Below are positions 46,585 to 55,077 of a stretch of DNA of 64,000 bases, one piece after another. The stretch is from Hyphomicrobiales bacterium (GTDB lineage: Bacteria; Pseudomonadota; Alphaproteobacteria; Rhizobiales; Beijerinckiaceae). A program made the position numbers and the translations under genes. How positions within the stretch are numbered: the first letter of the stretch is position 1; each line of letters begins with the position of its first letter. A model generated the notes under the pieces. It was given only the letters and a program-made list of their open reading frames with translations, ran no database searches and was not told where the DNA came from. The stretch is taken from the NCBI GenBank assembly GCA_900466745.1, contig UBNE01000022.1:676-64675 (forward strand). Reading direction: 5' to 3'.

Positions 46585-46896
46585 TTACCAATAGCGCCGG
46601 CGGTAGTAGTAGCGCGGGCGGTAATAATAGCGCGGCCGGTAGTAGTAGCGCGGGCGGTAATAGGGCCGGTAATAGCGATAGCGCGGCCGCCGATAGTAAT
46701 AGTATTGGCTGAATTCGGCGTCGGTTTTATCCAGTGCCTCCTTGGTCTCGGTCGGAACGGCTTCCGCGTCCTTGGGCGGCGCGCCTTCCGGCCGCACGGG
46801 CCGAGCCAGCTGGGCGGCTTCGGCGGCGGCGATCCCGCCAAGGCCGGCGGCGGCGAAGCCACCGACCAATGTCATCAGGAATGAGCGTCTGTCCAC
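46585..46896 (-). CDS. Tyr/Arg-rich small exported protein
   Basis: 103 residues from GTG 46896 with GGAGG six bases upstream; longer starts (TTG 46941) are weaker. A Tat-like signal DRRSFLMTLVGGFAAAGLG is followed by an acidic linker and a C-terminal third built of RPRYYY units (about three copies) ending RYYYRRRYW. Similar YR-rich proteins occur in Rhizobiales; their function is unknown. The DNA contains an 18-base tandem repeat. It converges on flbD with a 15-base gap. Confidence 0.6.
   Translation of the reverse strand: MDRRSFLMTLVGGFAAAGLGGIAAAEAAQLARPVRPEGAPPKDAEAVPTETKEALDKTDAEFSQYYYYRRPRYRYYRPYYRPRYYYRPRYYYRPRYYYRRRYW
46601..46654. repeat. 18-bp tandem repeat inside the Tyr/Arg-rich gene
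   Basis: Three units: cggtagtagtagcgcggg (46601-46618), cggtaataatagcgcggc (46619-46636) and cggtagtagtagcgcggg (46637-46654). It encodes the RPRYYY repeats on the minus strand. The first and third units are identical, suggesting slippage. Confidence 0.85.
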
Positions 46897-47023
46897 GACG
46901 GCCTCCAGATTGTCTTCGTCACATCGCACCGTTGCATTCAATAGGAGCAGAATGCAGACAAGGAGTAATACATTTAGATGACCCCTTGTTCCAATGCGCG
47001 GCTTTTCGCCGTGAATGGGGAGA

Positions 47024-47070
47024 GCATCCGCCCCGAAAAGCGGAACGCGGTTTTCGGGAAGAGCCGATGC
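47024..47070. repeat. Dispersed palindromic repeat, copy C
   Basis: 47 bases with ends gcatccg (47024-47030) and ccgatgc (47064-47070), and an inner gaaaagcggaacgcggtttt like copies A and B. It lies between the Tyr/Arg-rich gene and the MFS gene, which is the third intergenic site for this family. Confidence 0.65.
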
Positions 47071-47092
47071 ACAATCAAAGAGCGGTCGCGCT

Positions 47093-48541
47093 TCAATCCA
47101 CGGCGTTGAGCGGCCGGGCGACGCTCTCCAGCGGCTTGCGCTCCGCCCGGACGGCGAAACGGGCGGCGATCAGGGCCGCCGCCAGCATCAGCGCGGCGCC
47201 GAGCAGATAGCCGCCGAAGACGCTGCCGCGCGAGCCGGTGTCGATCAGGATGCCGAAGAGCCAGGGGCCGGCGATGCCGCCCGCCCCGGTGCCGATGGCG
47301 TAGAACACGGCGATGGCGAGCGCCCGCATCTCGACCGGGAAGGTCTCGGAGACGGTGAGATAGGCCGAGCTCGCCGCCGCCGAGGCGAAGAAGAAGACGA
47401 CGCTCCAGCACAAGGTGAGCTGCGAGGCGGTGAGCCAGTCCCGCCAGAACAGATAGCCGGTTCCGGTCAGCAGCAGGCCGGAGAGGGCGTAGGTCGCGGC
47501 GATCATGACGCGCCGGCCCAGGCTGTCGAACAGCCGGCCGAGCAGCAGGGGTCCGAGGAAATTGCCGGCGGCGAAGGGCAGGATGAACCAGCCGATCGCC
47601 TGCGAGGGCACGTCGTAGAAGTCGGTCAGGATCAGCGCGTAGGTGAAGAAGATCGCGTTGTAGAAGAAGGCCTGCGAGACCATCAGCGCGAGCCCGACCA
47701 GCGCCCGGTCGCGATGCACCACGAACAGGGCGCGGAAGACCTCGCCGAGCGGGGTGGCGGGGCGCGGCCGCAATCTGGTGAGGGCGTGGATTTCGCCCGG
47801 CGGCGGGGTGAAGCCGGCGCGGCGCTCGATGTCCATCACGATTGCGGCGGCGCGCTCGGGGTGGCCGTGGCTGATGAGCCAGCGCGGGCTTTCCGGAATC
47901 CATTGCCGCAGGAACAGGATGACGAGGCCCAGCACGGCTCCGATGAAGAAGGCGAGGCGCCAGCCATGCTCGGGGTCGATATGGGCGGGGTCGAGCAGGA
48001 CGATGGCGCCGATGGCGCCGAGCGCCGCCCCGATCCAGAAGGAGCCGTTGATGACGAGGTCGGTCCAGCCGCGCATCCGGGCCGGGATCAGTTCCTGGAT
48101 CGTCGAGTTGATCGCGGTGTATTCGCCGCCGATCCCCATGCCCGTCAGGAAGCGGAAGACCAGGAAGCTCCAGAGATTCCAGGAGAAGGCGGTGGCCGCC
48201 GTCGCCGCGAGATAGACCAGCACGGTGACGGTGAAGAGCTTCTTGCGGCCGAGGCGGTCGGTCAGCCAGCCGAAGAAGACGGCGCCGAGCACGGCCCCGG
48301 CGATATAGGCGGCGCCGGCCAGGCCGACATCGGCATTGCTGAGCCGCAGCACGGGGCTCTCCTTCAGCGCGCCGGAGACCGCGCCCGCCAGCGTCACCTC
48401 CAGCCCGTCGAGGATCCAGGTGATGCCGAGCGCGGCCACCACGAGCACATGGAAGCGCGACCAGGGCAGGCGGTCGAGGCGCGCGGGCACGTCGGTGGAG
48501 ACGACGAGGCCGCCGGCCTCCATGGGGGCCGAATCCGTCAC
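47093..48541 (-). CDS. MFS transporter (sugar/aromatic-acid type)
   Basis: 482 residues with about 12 hydrophobic segments. Motif A is GWLTDRLGRKKLF between helices 2 and 3, and GMGIGGEYTAINSTIQELIP is a hallmark of the sugar-porter/aromatic-acid-symporter branches. The start is GTG 48541: AGGAGGAGG ends six bases before it, while the upstream frame runs into a repeat. The substrate is unknown. The gene interrupts the flagellar run between flbD and flhA on the opposite strand. Confidence 0.85.
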   Translation of the reverse strand: MTDSAPMEAGGLVVSTDVPARLDRLPWSRFHVLVVAALGITWILDGLEVTLAGAVSGALKESPVLRLSNADVGLAGAAYIAGAVLGAVFFGWLTDRLGRKKLFTVTVLVYLAATAATAFSWNLWSFLVFRFLTGMGIGGEYTAINSTIQELIPARMRGWTDLVINGSFWIGAALGAIGAIVLLDPAHIDPEHGWRLAFFIGAVLGLVILFLRQWIPESPRWLISHGHPERAAAIVMDIERRAGFTPPPGEIHALTRLRPRPATPLGEVFRALFVVHRDRALVGLALMVSQAFFYNAIFFTYALILTDFYDVPSQAIGWFILPFAAGNFLGPLLLGRLFDSLGRRVMIAATYALSGLLLTGTGYLFWRDWLTASQLTLCWSVVFFFASAAASSAYLTVSETFPVEMRALAIAVFYAIGTGAGGIAGPWLFGILIDTGSRGSVFGGYLLGAALMLAAALIAARFAVRAERKPLESVARPLNAVD

Positions 48542-48561
48542 GGGCCCTCCTCCTGTCTGGA

Positions 48562-48605
48562 GCATTTTCGAGCGAAGCGGGTACCGGTTCGCGAGAAGAA
48601 AATGC
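48562..48605. repeat. Palindromic repeat of a second family
   Basis: gcattttc (48562-48569) and gaaaatgc (48598-48605) are perfect inverted ends of a 44-base element with an inner gggtaccgg palindrome. It sits just upstream of the MFS start and resembles intergenic elements often seen in Rhizobiales; only one copy is found here. Confidence 0.5.
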
Positions 48606-48767
48606 GTTGAAACAACGACCGCGCGGCCGCGCCTGCGCGGAGGGCGGCGGAACGGATGGGTGGACACGCCAGGCGGCGCGTGAGGATTCCCCAGTATGGC
48701 GATGCATCGCGTCCTGTCATGACGCGGTGCAAGATCGCGGACCCGAGCCGGCGGTGAAACGCCCGGC

Positions 48768-48782
48768 TTAACGTTTCGTTCA
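48768..48782. promoter_or_regulatory. CtrA-like box upstream of flhA
   Basis: TTAA-CGTTTCG-TTCA, one mismatch from TTAA-N7-TTAA, 94 bases before the flhA start. flhA is a CtrA-dependent gene in Caulobacter, so the location fits. Confidence 0.5.
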
Positions 48783-48876
48783 CCATATGCCCGGCAAGAA
48801 TTGCCGGGTGGCGTCCCGTTCCGGGGCGCGCGGCGTCCGTGCGCGGATGCGGGCCGGCGAGAGGGCGGGGCGGTCG

Positions 48877-51009
48877 ATGACCGATGTGACGGCAGGCCAG
48901 GGAGGCGGTTTCAACCTTCCCGACCGCGATGCGCTGGGCAAGCTGTTCAAGCGGCCGGACCTGTTCCTGGCGATCGGCGTCATGGGCATCCTGGTGGTGC
49001 TCATCTTCCCGATGCCCGCAGTCCTGCTCGACCTGCTGCTGGCGCTGTCGATCATCCTCTCGGTGCTGGTGCTGATGACGGCGCTGTTCATCGAGGAGCC
49101 GCTGGAATTCTCCGCCTTCCCGACGGTGCTGCTGATCGTCACCATGTTCCGGCTGGCGCTGAACCTCGCCTCGACGCGCCTCATCCTCGCCCATGGCCAT
49201 GAGGGCACCTCGGCGGCGGGGCATGTCATCGAGGCCTTTGCCGGCTTCGTGATGAGCGGCAATTTCGTGATCGGGGTGATCGTCTTCACCATCCTGATCA
49301 TCGTCAACTTCGTCGTCATCACCAAGGGCTCGGGCCGCATCGCCGAGGTCGCGGCGCGCTTCACCCTCGACGCCATGCCCGGCAAGCAGATGGCGATCGA
49401 CGCCGATCTCTCCGCCGGGCTGATCGACCAGGAGACCGCCAAGCTCCGCCGCAAGGCGCTGGAGGACGAATCCTCCTTCTTCGGCTCGATGGACGGCGCC
49501 TCGAAATTCGTGCGCGGCGACGCCATCGCCGGCCTGCTGATCACCTTCATCAACGTGCTCGGCGGCATCGTCATCGGCGTCGCGCAGCAGGGCTTGAGCT
49601 TCGGCCAGGCGGCGCACAACTATACCCAGTTGACGGTGGGCGACGGGCTGGTCAGCCAGATCCCGGCGCTGATCGTCTCGACGGCCGCCGGCCTGCTGGT
49701 CTCGAAGGCCGGCGTGCGCGGCGCCGCCGACAAGGCCCTCGGCCGGCAGCTCTCCGGCTATCCCAAGGCGCTCGGCATGTCGGCGGCGGTGATGCTGCTG
49801 ATCGCGATCCTGCCCGGCATCCCGATGCTGCCCTTCCTGCTGCTGGCGGCCGGCGCCGGCTTCCTCGCCCACCGCTTCGGGCGGGCCGCCAAGGCGCGCG
49901 CCGCCGAGGAGGCGCTGGCCGGCGCGGCGCAGGCCGGCGGCGGCGCGGTTTCGGCCGACGGCACGCCCCGCGAGGAGACCCTGAACGACCTGCTCAGGAT
50001 GGACGAGCTCAAGATCGAGATCGGCTATGCGCTGCTGCCGCTGGTCAATGCGGCGGGCGGGCAGGACCGGCTGACCGACCAGGTCCGGGCGCTGAGGCGC
50101 CAGCTCGCGGCCGAGCTCGGCTTCGTGATGCCGGCCGTGCGCATCGTCGACAACGTCCAGCTCGAGGCGAACCACTACTATATCAAGATCAAGGAGATCG
50201 ATGCCGGGCACGGCATCGTCTATGCCGGCCAGTACATGGCGATGGACCCGATGGGCGGCACGGTGAACCTGCCCGGCCACAACGTGCTGGAGCCGACCTT
50301 CGGCCTGCCCGCCACCTGGATCGACGCGGCGCTGCAGGACGAGGCGCAGTTGCGCGGCTACACGGTGGTCGACGCCGCGACCGTGATCTCGACGCATCTG
50401 ACCGAGGTGCTGAAGTCGAACATGCCGGAGCTTCTCTCGCATGCCGAGGTGCAGAAGCTGCTGCGCGAGCTGCCGAAGGACCATGCCGACCTGGTCAAGG
50501 AGATCGTGCCGCACCAGATCTCGACCACCGGCATCCAGCGCGTGCTGCAATTGCTGCTGGCCGAGCGCATCTCGATCCGCGACCTGGGCACCATCATCGA
50601 GGGCATCGCCGAGGTCTCGGGCGGGATCAAGAACCCGCGCGACATCGCCGAGCATGTCCGCGTCCGGCTGGCGCGGCAGATCTGCGCGCAGTTCTCCGAT
50701 CCCAACGGCGTGCTGCCGATCATCACGCTCTCCTCGGCCTGGGAGAGCGTCTTCGCCGAGTCGATCATCGGCCATGGCGAGGACCGCCATCTCGCCATGC
50801 AGCCCTCGCGCTTGCAGGAGTTCGTCCGCCATGTCCGCGACAAGTTCGAGGAGGCGGCGCGGATCGGCGAGATGCCGGCGCTCGTCACCTCCGGCATGGC
50901 GCGGCCCTTCGCCCGCCAGATCATCGAGCGCTTCCGCCGCGAGACCCCGGTCTTGTCGCAGGGCGAGATCCATCCGCGCGCGCGGCTGAAGACGGTCGGT
51001 AGCGTCTAG
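48877..51009 (+). CDS. flhA: Flagellar export apparatus protein FlhA
   Basis: 710 residues. Eight membrane helices lie in the first ~330, with LALSIILSVLVLMTALFIEEPLEFSAFPTVLL-type sequence early (split here as LDLLLALSIILSV and EPLEFSAFPTVLLI), the FHIPEP-like GDAIAGLLITFINVLGGIVIG, and a large cytoplasmic domain with DRLTDQVRALRRQLAAELG and TTGIQRVLQLLLAERISIRD. It docks export substrates and FliJ. ATG 48877 with an upstream GAGGGCGGGG gives the usual N-terminus MTDVTAGQG. Confidence 0.96.
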   Translation: MTDVTAGQGGGFNLPDRDALGKLFKRPDLFLAIGVMGILVVLIFPMPAVLLDLLLALSIILSVLVLMTALFIEEPLEFSAFPTVLLIVTMFRLALNLASTRLILAHGHEGTSAAGHVIEAFAGFVMSGNFVIGVIVFTILIIVNFVVITKGSGRIAEVAARFTLDAMPGKQMAIDADLSAGLIDQETAKLRRKALEDESSFFGSMDGASKFVRGDAIAGLLITFINVLGGIVIGVAQQGLSFGQAAHNYTQLTVGDGLVSQIPALIVSTAAGLLVSKAGVRGAADKALGRQLSGYPKALGMSAAVMLLIAILPGIPMLPFLLLAAGAGFLAHRFGRAAKARAAEEALAGAAQAGGGAVSADGTPREETLNDLLRMDELKIEIGYALLPLVNAAGGQDRLTDQVRALRRQLAAELGFVMPAVRIVDNVQLEANHYYIKIKEIDAGHGIVYAGQYMAMDPMGGTVNLPGHNVLEPTFGLPATWIDAALQDEAQLRGYTVVDAATVISTHLTEVLKSNMPELLSHAEVQKLLRELPKDHADLVKEIVPHQISTTGIQRVLQLLLAERISIRDLGTIIEGIAEVSGGIKNPRDIAEHVRVRLARQICAQFSDPNGVLPIITLSSAWESVFAESIIGHGEDRHLAMQPSRLQEFVRHVRDKFEEAARIGEMPALVTSGMARPFARQIIERFRRETPVLSQGEIHPRARLKTVGSV

Positions 51010-51036
51010 AGCGTCGGACCGAACATCGTACGCGGC

Positions 51037-51061
51037 ACGGGAACCGCCATTCCGGTTCCGT
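51037..51061 (+). terminator. Possible terminator after flhA
   Basis: acgg(g)aacc and ggttccgt pair with one bulge around an 8-base loop, 27 bases after the flhA stop. There is no T run, so it may be weak or part of a dispersed element (the preceding tcggaccga resembles the left end of repeat copy A). Confidence 0.3.
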
Positions 51062-51238
51062 ACGGGACCGCCACCGTCATTCCGGGCGAAGCGCGCACGA
51101 TGGTCAGCCCGGCGCTTCAGCTTTTATAGCGAGGAGCGTCGGCGCCGGCGAGATGACGGGAGACGCCTCCGCTTTCCACGGCCCCCCGATGCCCGCCGCG
51201 CAATGGTCAGCACGGCGGGCTGCGGCTAAGCGACGGGC

Positions 51239-52144
51239 ATGAGCCGGAACGCCGTCCTCTTCGCCGTGATGTGCCTCGTCTGGGGCTTGACCTGGCTGCC
51301 GGTCAAGGTCGGCGGTACGCATGTACCCCCGGTGTTCCTCGCGGCCGTCCGCTTCACGATCGCGGGCGTGCTGATGCTGTTCTGGGCCGGGCGCGACATG
51401 CCGAAGGTGCCGGCCGGCGCCTGGCCGCGGCTGGTCGGCACGGCGCTGCTGCTCAACACCGCCAACTACACCCTGCTGTTCTGGGGCACGGCCCATGCCC
51501 CGACCGGGCTCGCCGCCATCGTCAATTTCGCGACCATTCCGATCTTCACCCTGCTGGCGAGCCGCGCGATCGAGAAGGAGCCGGTCGACGGGCGCAAGCT
51601 CGCCGCCATCGGGCTCGGCACGATCGGGCTCGGCTTCCTGTTCGCGACGCGGGCGCTGGGCGGGCTGTCCGCCGTGCAGGGCGACCCGCAGGAGGCGATC
51701 GGGCTCGCCGCGGTCGCGGCCGGGACGCTGTTCTACTGCACCGGCGCGGTGCTCTCGCGGCCGATCGCGGGCACGATGCCGACGCTGACCCTGGCGGGCT
51801 GGCAGACGCTGATCGGCGGCATCGGGCTGTCGGCGGTGTCCCTCGCCGTCGAGAGGGTGGGAAGCGCCGATTTTGCCGCGCTGGCGCAATGGCCGGTCCT
51901 GCCTTGCGTCGCCTTCCTCGTCATCGGCGGCTCGCTGATGGGCTTCACCATCTATATGCGGCTGCTGCGGGACTGGGGCGCCTTCCGGGCCGGCCTCTAC
52001 GCCTTCGTCAGCCCGGCCGTGGCCGTCGGCGTCGGCGTCGCGGTGCTGGAGGAGCCTTTCGGCCTGTCCGAGGCCATCGGCGCCGCGCTGATGTTCGGCG
52101 CCGCGACGATCGCGCTGAAGCGGCCCGCGCCCCGGGGCGGTTGA
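51239..52144 (+). CDS. EamA/DMT-family transporter
   Basis: 301 residues with ten hydrophobic helices in two EamA repeats; the first opens LFAVMCLVWGLTWLPVKVG and the second follows AVAAGTLFYCTGAVLSRPIAG. The family exports metabolites such as amino acids or purines; the substrate is unknown. ATG 51239 is the first of the family N-terminus. It converges on the UPF0104 gene. Confidence 0.85.
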   Translation: MSRNAVLFAVMCLVWGLTWLPVKVGGTHVPPVFLAAVRFTIAGVLMLFWAGRDMPKVPAGAWPRLVGTALLLNTANYTLLFWGTAHAPTGLAAIVNFATIPIFTLLASRAIEKEPVDGRKLAAIGLGTIGLGFLFATRALGGLSAVQGDPQEAIGLAAVAAGTLFYCTGAVLSRPIAGTMPTLTLAGWQTLIGGIGLSAVSLAVERVGSADFAALAQWPVLPCVAFLVIGGSLMGFTIYMRLLRDWGAFRAGLYAFVSPAVAVGVGVAVLEEPFGLSEAIGAALMFGAATIALKRPAPRGG

Positions 52145-52154
52145 GGCGCGCGCG

Positions 52155-53192
52155 TCAGGGCGGCGCGGCGATGCGGGTGTTGCGCTTGAGCTGGGCGCGC
52201 TCGAAGGCGATGACGATCGGCAGCGAGATCACCAGCGGCAGGATCAGGTAGAACAGCCGCCAGATCAGCAGCGCCGCGAAGACGGCCGGGGCCGGCACGC
52301 CCGGCATCACCGCGAGGAAGACCGCCTCCATCACGCCGACGCCGCCCGGGACCTGGCTGAGCAGCCCGGCCGAGAAGGAGAGCAGGAAGGCGCCGAGCAC
52401 GATCATGAAGCCCGGATTGCCCTGCTCCGGCAGGGCGAAATAGATGATGCCGGCCGCGCCGGCGAGCTCGAGCGGCGCGGCGAGATATTGCCGGGCGACG
52501 ATGCGCAGGCGCGGATAGATGATCTCGAACTTGCCGATCCTGAGCGGCCTGAAGCCGAGCCAGGAGCCGATGGTGTAGAGCACGACGAAGGCGAGCATGC
52601 CGGCGCCGATGAGCCGGGCGGTGCGGTCGCTGATCGCGAACCATTTCGACAGCCGCTCCAGCGGGTGCAGGATCTGCGGCTCGTAGACCAGCACGAAGCC
52701 CAGCATCAGCAGCGTCCCGAAAGCGAAGGTGAAGGAGCACAGCGCGATCAGGACCGCGACCTCGGCGGCCGTCAGCCCCTTCGCGGTATAGGCCCGGTAG
52801 CGCACCATGCCGCCGGAGAAGACCGAGGCGCCGATATTGTGCGAGAGCGCGTAGGTCACGAAGGAGCAGAGCGAGACGTAGAACCAGGAGATGCCCTTCT
52901 CCTTGCCCAGATGCATCAGGGCGATGCGGTCGTACCAGGCCAGCGCCGCATAGGCGACGAGGGTGGCGAGCGCGGCGTGGAAGAAGGCGTCGGGCGGGAT
53001 CACCGCGATCTTGTGGCCGATGCGGTGGGCGATGATCTTGATGCTCTGCCAGAGATTGGCGTTCTGGAGCAGGGCCTCGATGGTCGCGTCCGAGCCGGCC
53101 TCGGCCTTGAGCTTGCTCCACAGAAGCTCGACGGACCAGACGACCGCGACGAGCCCGATGATCGGCCAGAGGTAATCGAGATAACGTTTCAT
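52155..53192 (-). CDS. UPF0104/lysylphosphatidylglycerol-synthase-type membrane protein
   Basis: 345 residues with about eight hydrophobic segments. ATNGVSVFSGGMVRYR-type motif appears as LSHNIGASVFSGGMVRYRAY and SQVPGGVGVMEAVFLAV near the end, diagnostic of the UPF0104/DUF2156-less flippase-like family. It has no C-terminal transferase domain, so it is probably a lipid translocase rather than an aminoacyl transferase. Start ATG 53192; the longer frame is not family-like. Confidence 0.75.
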   Translation of the reverse strand: MKRYLDYLWPIIGLVAVVWSVELLWSKLKAEAGSDATIEALLQNANLWQSIKIIAHRIGHKIAVIPPDAFFHAALATLVAYAALAWYDRIALMHLGKEKGISWFYVSLCSFVTYALSHNIGASVFSGGMVRYRAYTAKGLTAAEVAVLIALCSFTFAFGTLLMLGFVLVYEPQILHPLERLSKWFAISDRTARLIGAGMLAFVVLYTIGSWLGFRPLRIGKFEIIYPRLRIVARQYLAAPLELAGAAGIIYFALPEQGNPGFMIVLGAFLLSFSAGLLSQVPGGVGVMEAVFLAVMPGVPAPAVFAALLIWRLFYLILPLVISLPIVIAFERAQLKRNTRIAAPP

Positions 53193-53333
53193 GGAGGCCG
53201 CGGAACGGAAGGATGCTGACGAGGCTTTGAACGGGCCCACGTCGTCACCGCAGCGGCGCGAACCTTCTGCCCTCTTGCCAGCCGGGAGGGCCAAGGGCAA
53301 GCGGCGTCGCCGCCGCCTGCCGGTCTGAGGCGA

Positions 53334-53717
53334 CTATTTGCCGTTTTTCCTGAGCCATTCGCGCATCTGCGCCACTTCCTTCTCCTGGTCGCGGATCACG
53401 CCTTCGGCAAGCTTGCGGATTTCCGGGTCCTTGCCATGGGCGAGGACGACTCTGGCCATGGCGATGGCGCCCTGGTGATGCGGGATCATGCCGCGCACGA
53501 AATCGGCATCGGCATCGCCGGAATAGGCGATGTCCATGTCCTTGTGCATCTTCGCGTTGGCGTCCTTGTAGGCCTTGGTCGAGGCGCTGTCCGTGCCGGC
53601 GCCGTCCATCTTCATCGTGCCGCCGCCATGGCCCTGATGCTGGTGCTGGGCCAGGGCCGGGCCGGCGAAGGCGGCCGCGAGCGCCAGCGCGGCGAGAGAG
53701 GTCTTGAGAAGCTTCAT
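53334..53717 (-). CDS. DUF305 periplasmic protein (CopM-like)
   Basis: 127 residues with a signal peptide ([21 protein letters not shown]), a His/Met-rich mature N-terminus ([16 protein letters not shown]) and the DUF305 core [19 protein letters not shown] with a long helix. DUF305 proteins such as cyanobacterial CopM bind copper in the periplasm. It lies 67 bases downstream of a Cys/His-rich secreted protein on the same strand. ATG 53717 is fixed by the signal peptide. Confidence 0.85.
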   Translation of the reverse strand: MKLLKTSLAALALAAAFAGPALAQHQHQGHGGGTMKMDGAGTDSASTKAYKDANAKMHKDMDIAYSGDADADFVRGMIPHHQGAIAMARVVLAHGKDPEIRKLAEGVIRDQEKEVAQMREWLRKNGK

Positions 53718-53784
53718 CTTGGAATTCCCGTGAGAACGAAGGGCGGTCCGCGCCGGCAAGGCGCCGGCGCCGCCTGAAAAGGGT

Positions 53785-54219
53785 TCAGCTCGACATCGCC
53801 CCGGTTCGGGGCGGGGGCTTCGCCGGCTCGGGCGAGAGGCCGGAAAGCGGCTCGGCCGGGGCGGGGCCGGGGGGCGACCATAGGATCGGTCGCGAGGGCA
53901 GGGCCGGCGACGGAGCGGCGGCGAGCAGGCCGCAGCCGGCGATGCAGCAGGCCGGCATCCCTGAATGCGCATGTCCGGGCGCCGGGTCCTGGACCTCCCG
54001 CGCCTCATGGCAGGGTGCCGGCTGCGCGGCGGGCCGCGCCTCGGTCCGGGGCATCGTCTCGGCGAGCCTCGCGGGCTCGGGAAGCCGCGTCAGGGTGGCG
54101 GCGAGCGTGGCGTGCGGCAGGACGGCGAGGCACATCGCCAGCAGCAGGAGCAGCGCCTGCGGCCACCGCCTTGCCCGGCGCCGCCGGTCCGGCGGCGTTA
54201 TGCCTCTGCCATGCGTCAT
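53785..54219 (-). CDS. Secreted Cys/His-rich protein next to DUF305
   Basis: 144 residues: a basic N-terminus, a hydrophobic helix ([20 protein letters not shown]), then a disordered Pro/Ala-rich region with [19 protein letters not shown] and [15 protein letters not shown], and a Pro-rich end. It resembles DUF2946-like proteins that accompany copper genes, but the match is weak. With the DUF305 gene it may form a two-gene metal-handling unit. Confidence 0.55.
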   Translation of the reverse strand: MTHGRGITPPDRRRRARRWPQALLLLLAMCLAVLPHATLAATLTRLPEPARLAETMPRTEARPAAQPAPCHEAREVQDPAPGHAHSGMPACCIAGCGLLAAAPSPALPSRPILWSPPGPAPAEPLSGLSPEPAKPPPRTGAMSS

Positions 54220-54250
54220 CGCACCCTGATCTTTCGGCCCGGATCATGTC

Positions 54251-54907
54251 ATGATCGCGGCAGACCCAGACGCCCTTGCCGGACCGACCGCCTTGCCGCA
54301 GACCCTGACCATCAGCCTCACGGGCATCACCGACCTGCCGCCCGGCAAGATCGCCGCGGTCGTCACCTCGCTGGAGATGCGGGCGCCGCCACCTGTCCGG
54401 CCGGACCCGCCGGGGACGGAGGGCTTTTCGCTGGAGCCGATCGACGGCCGCGACACCGGGCGCTATCTCGCCCTCTACCGGCTGCTCGGCGAGCGCTGGA
54501 TGTGGTTCAGCCGGCTGGTCAAGCCGCTGGCGGAGCTGGAGGCGATCCTCACCGACCCGGCTGTCGCGCTCCATGCCGTGCGCCACGAGGGGCGCGATGT
54601 CGGGCTCCTGGAGCTGGATTTCCGCGTGGCGGGGGAGGCCGAGCTCGTCTTCTTCGGGCTGGACGAGCCGCTGCTGGGGCGGGGCGCCGGGCGCTGGCTG
54701 ATGAACCGGGCGCTGGCGCTGGCCTGGGCCAGGCCGATCTCGCGCTTCTGGGTCCATACCTGCACGCTCGACCATCAGGGCGCGGTGGAGTTCTACCAGC
54801 GTTCCGGCTTCGCGGTGTTCAAGCGCAGCATCGAGGTCGACGACGATCCCCGGCTCGCGGGACGGATGGAGCGCGGCGCGGTGCCGCACCATCCGGTCAT
54901 CGCCTGA
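54251..54907 (+). CDS. GNAT-family N-acetyltransferase
   Basis: 218 residues. The N-terminus is Pro-rich; the core has FRVAGEAELVFFGLDE, the acetyl-CoA pyrophosphate loop LLGRGAGRWLMNRALALAW and FYQRSGFAVFKR. The acceptor is unknown. It is divergent from the Cys/His-rich gene by 31 bases. Confidence 0.8.
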   Translation: MIAADPDALAGPTALPQTLTISLTGITDLPPGKIAAVVTSLEMRAPPPVRPDPPGTEGFSLEPIDGRDTGRYLALYRLLGERWMWFSRLVKPLAELEAILTDPAVALHAVRHEGRDVGLLELDFRVAGEAELVFFGLDEPLLGRGAGRWLMNRALALAWARPISRFWVHTCTLDHQGAVEFYQRSGFAVFKRSIEVDDDPRLAGRMERGAVPHHPVIA

Positions 54908-55077
54908 GCGGCGATGGGCGGGCGGGCCCGGCTTTCGGCGGCCCGATCGCTCGCCGCGAAGCGTCGCACGGCGGCTTCGCAGCCTTCGCTCGCCGGTGCT
55001 CCGTCGCTTTCGCTGGCCATGGCCGGGCGGCCATGGCAGGATTCGGCCGGTTGTGACCGGATGCGGAGCCGCTCGCC

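Larger units (their letters stand above)
48542..48876. other. MFS-flhA divergent intergenic region
   Basis: 335 bases. It contains a second type of palindromic repeat (48562-48605) and a CtrA-like motif (48768-48782). No gene is credible; a long frame entering from flhA upstream lacks family similarity. Confidence 0.65.

Noticed and set aside
46601-46654. CRISPR-like repeat
   Set aside because: Units are directly adjacent without spacers and lie in frame inside a coding region.
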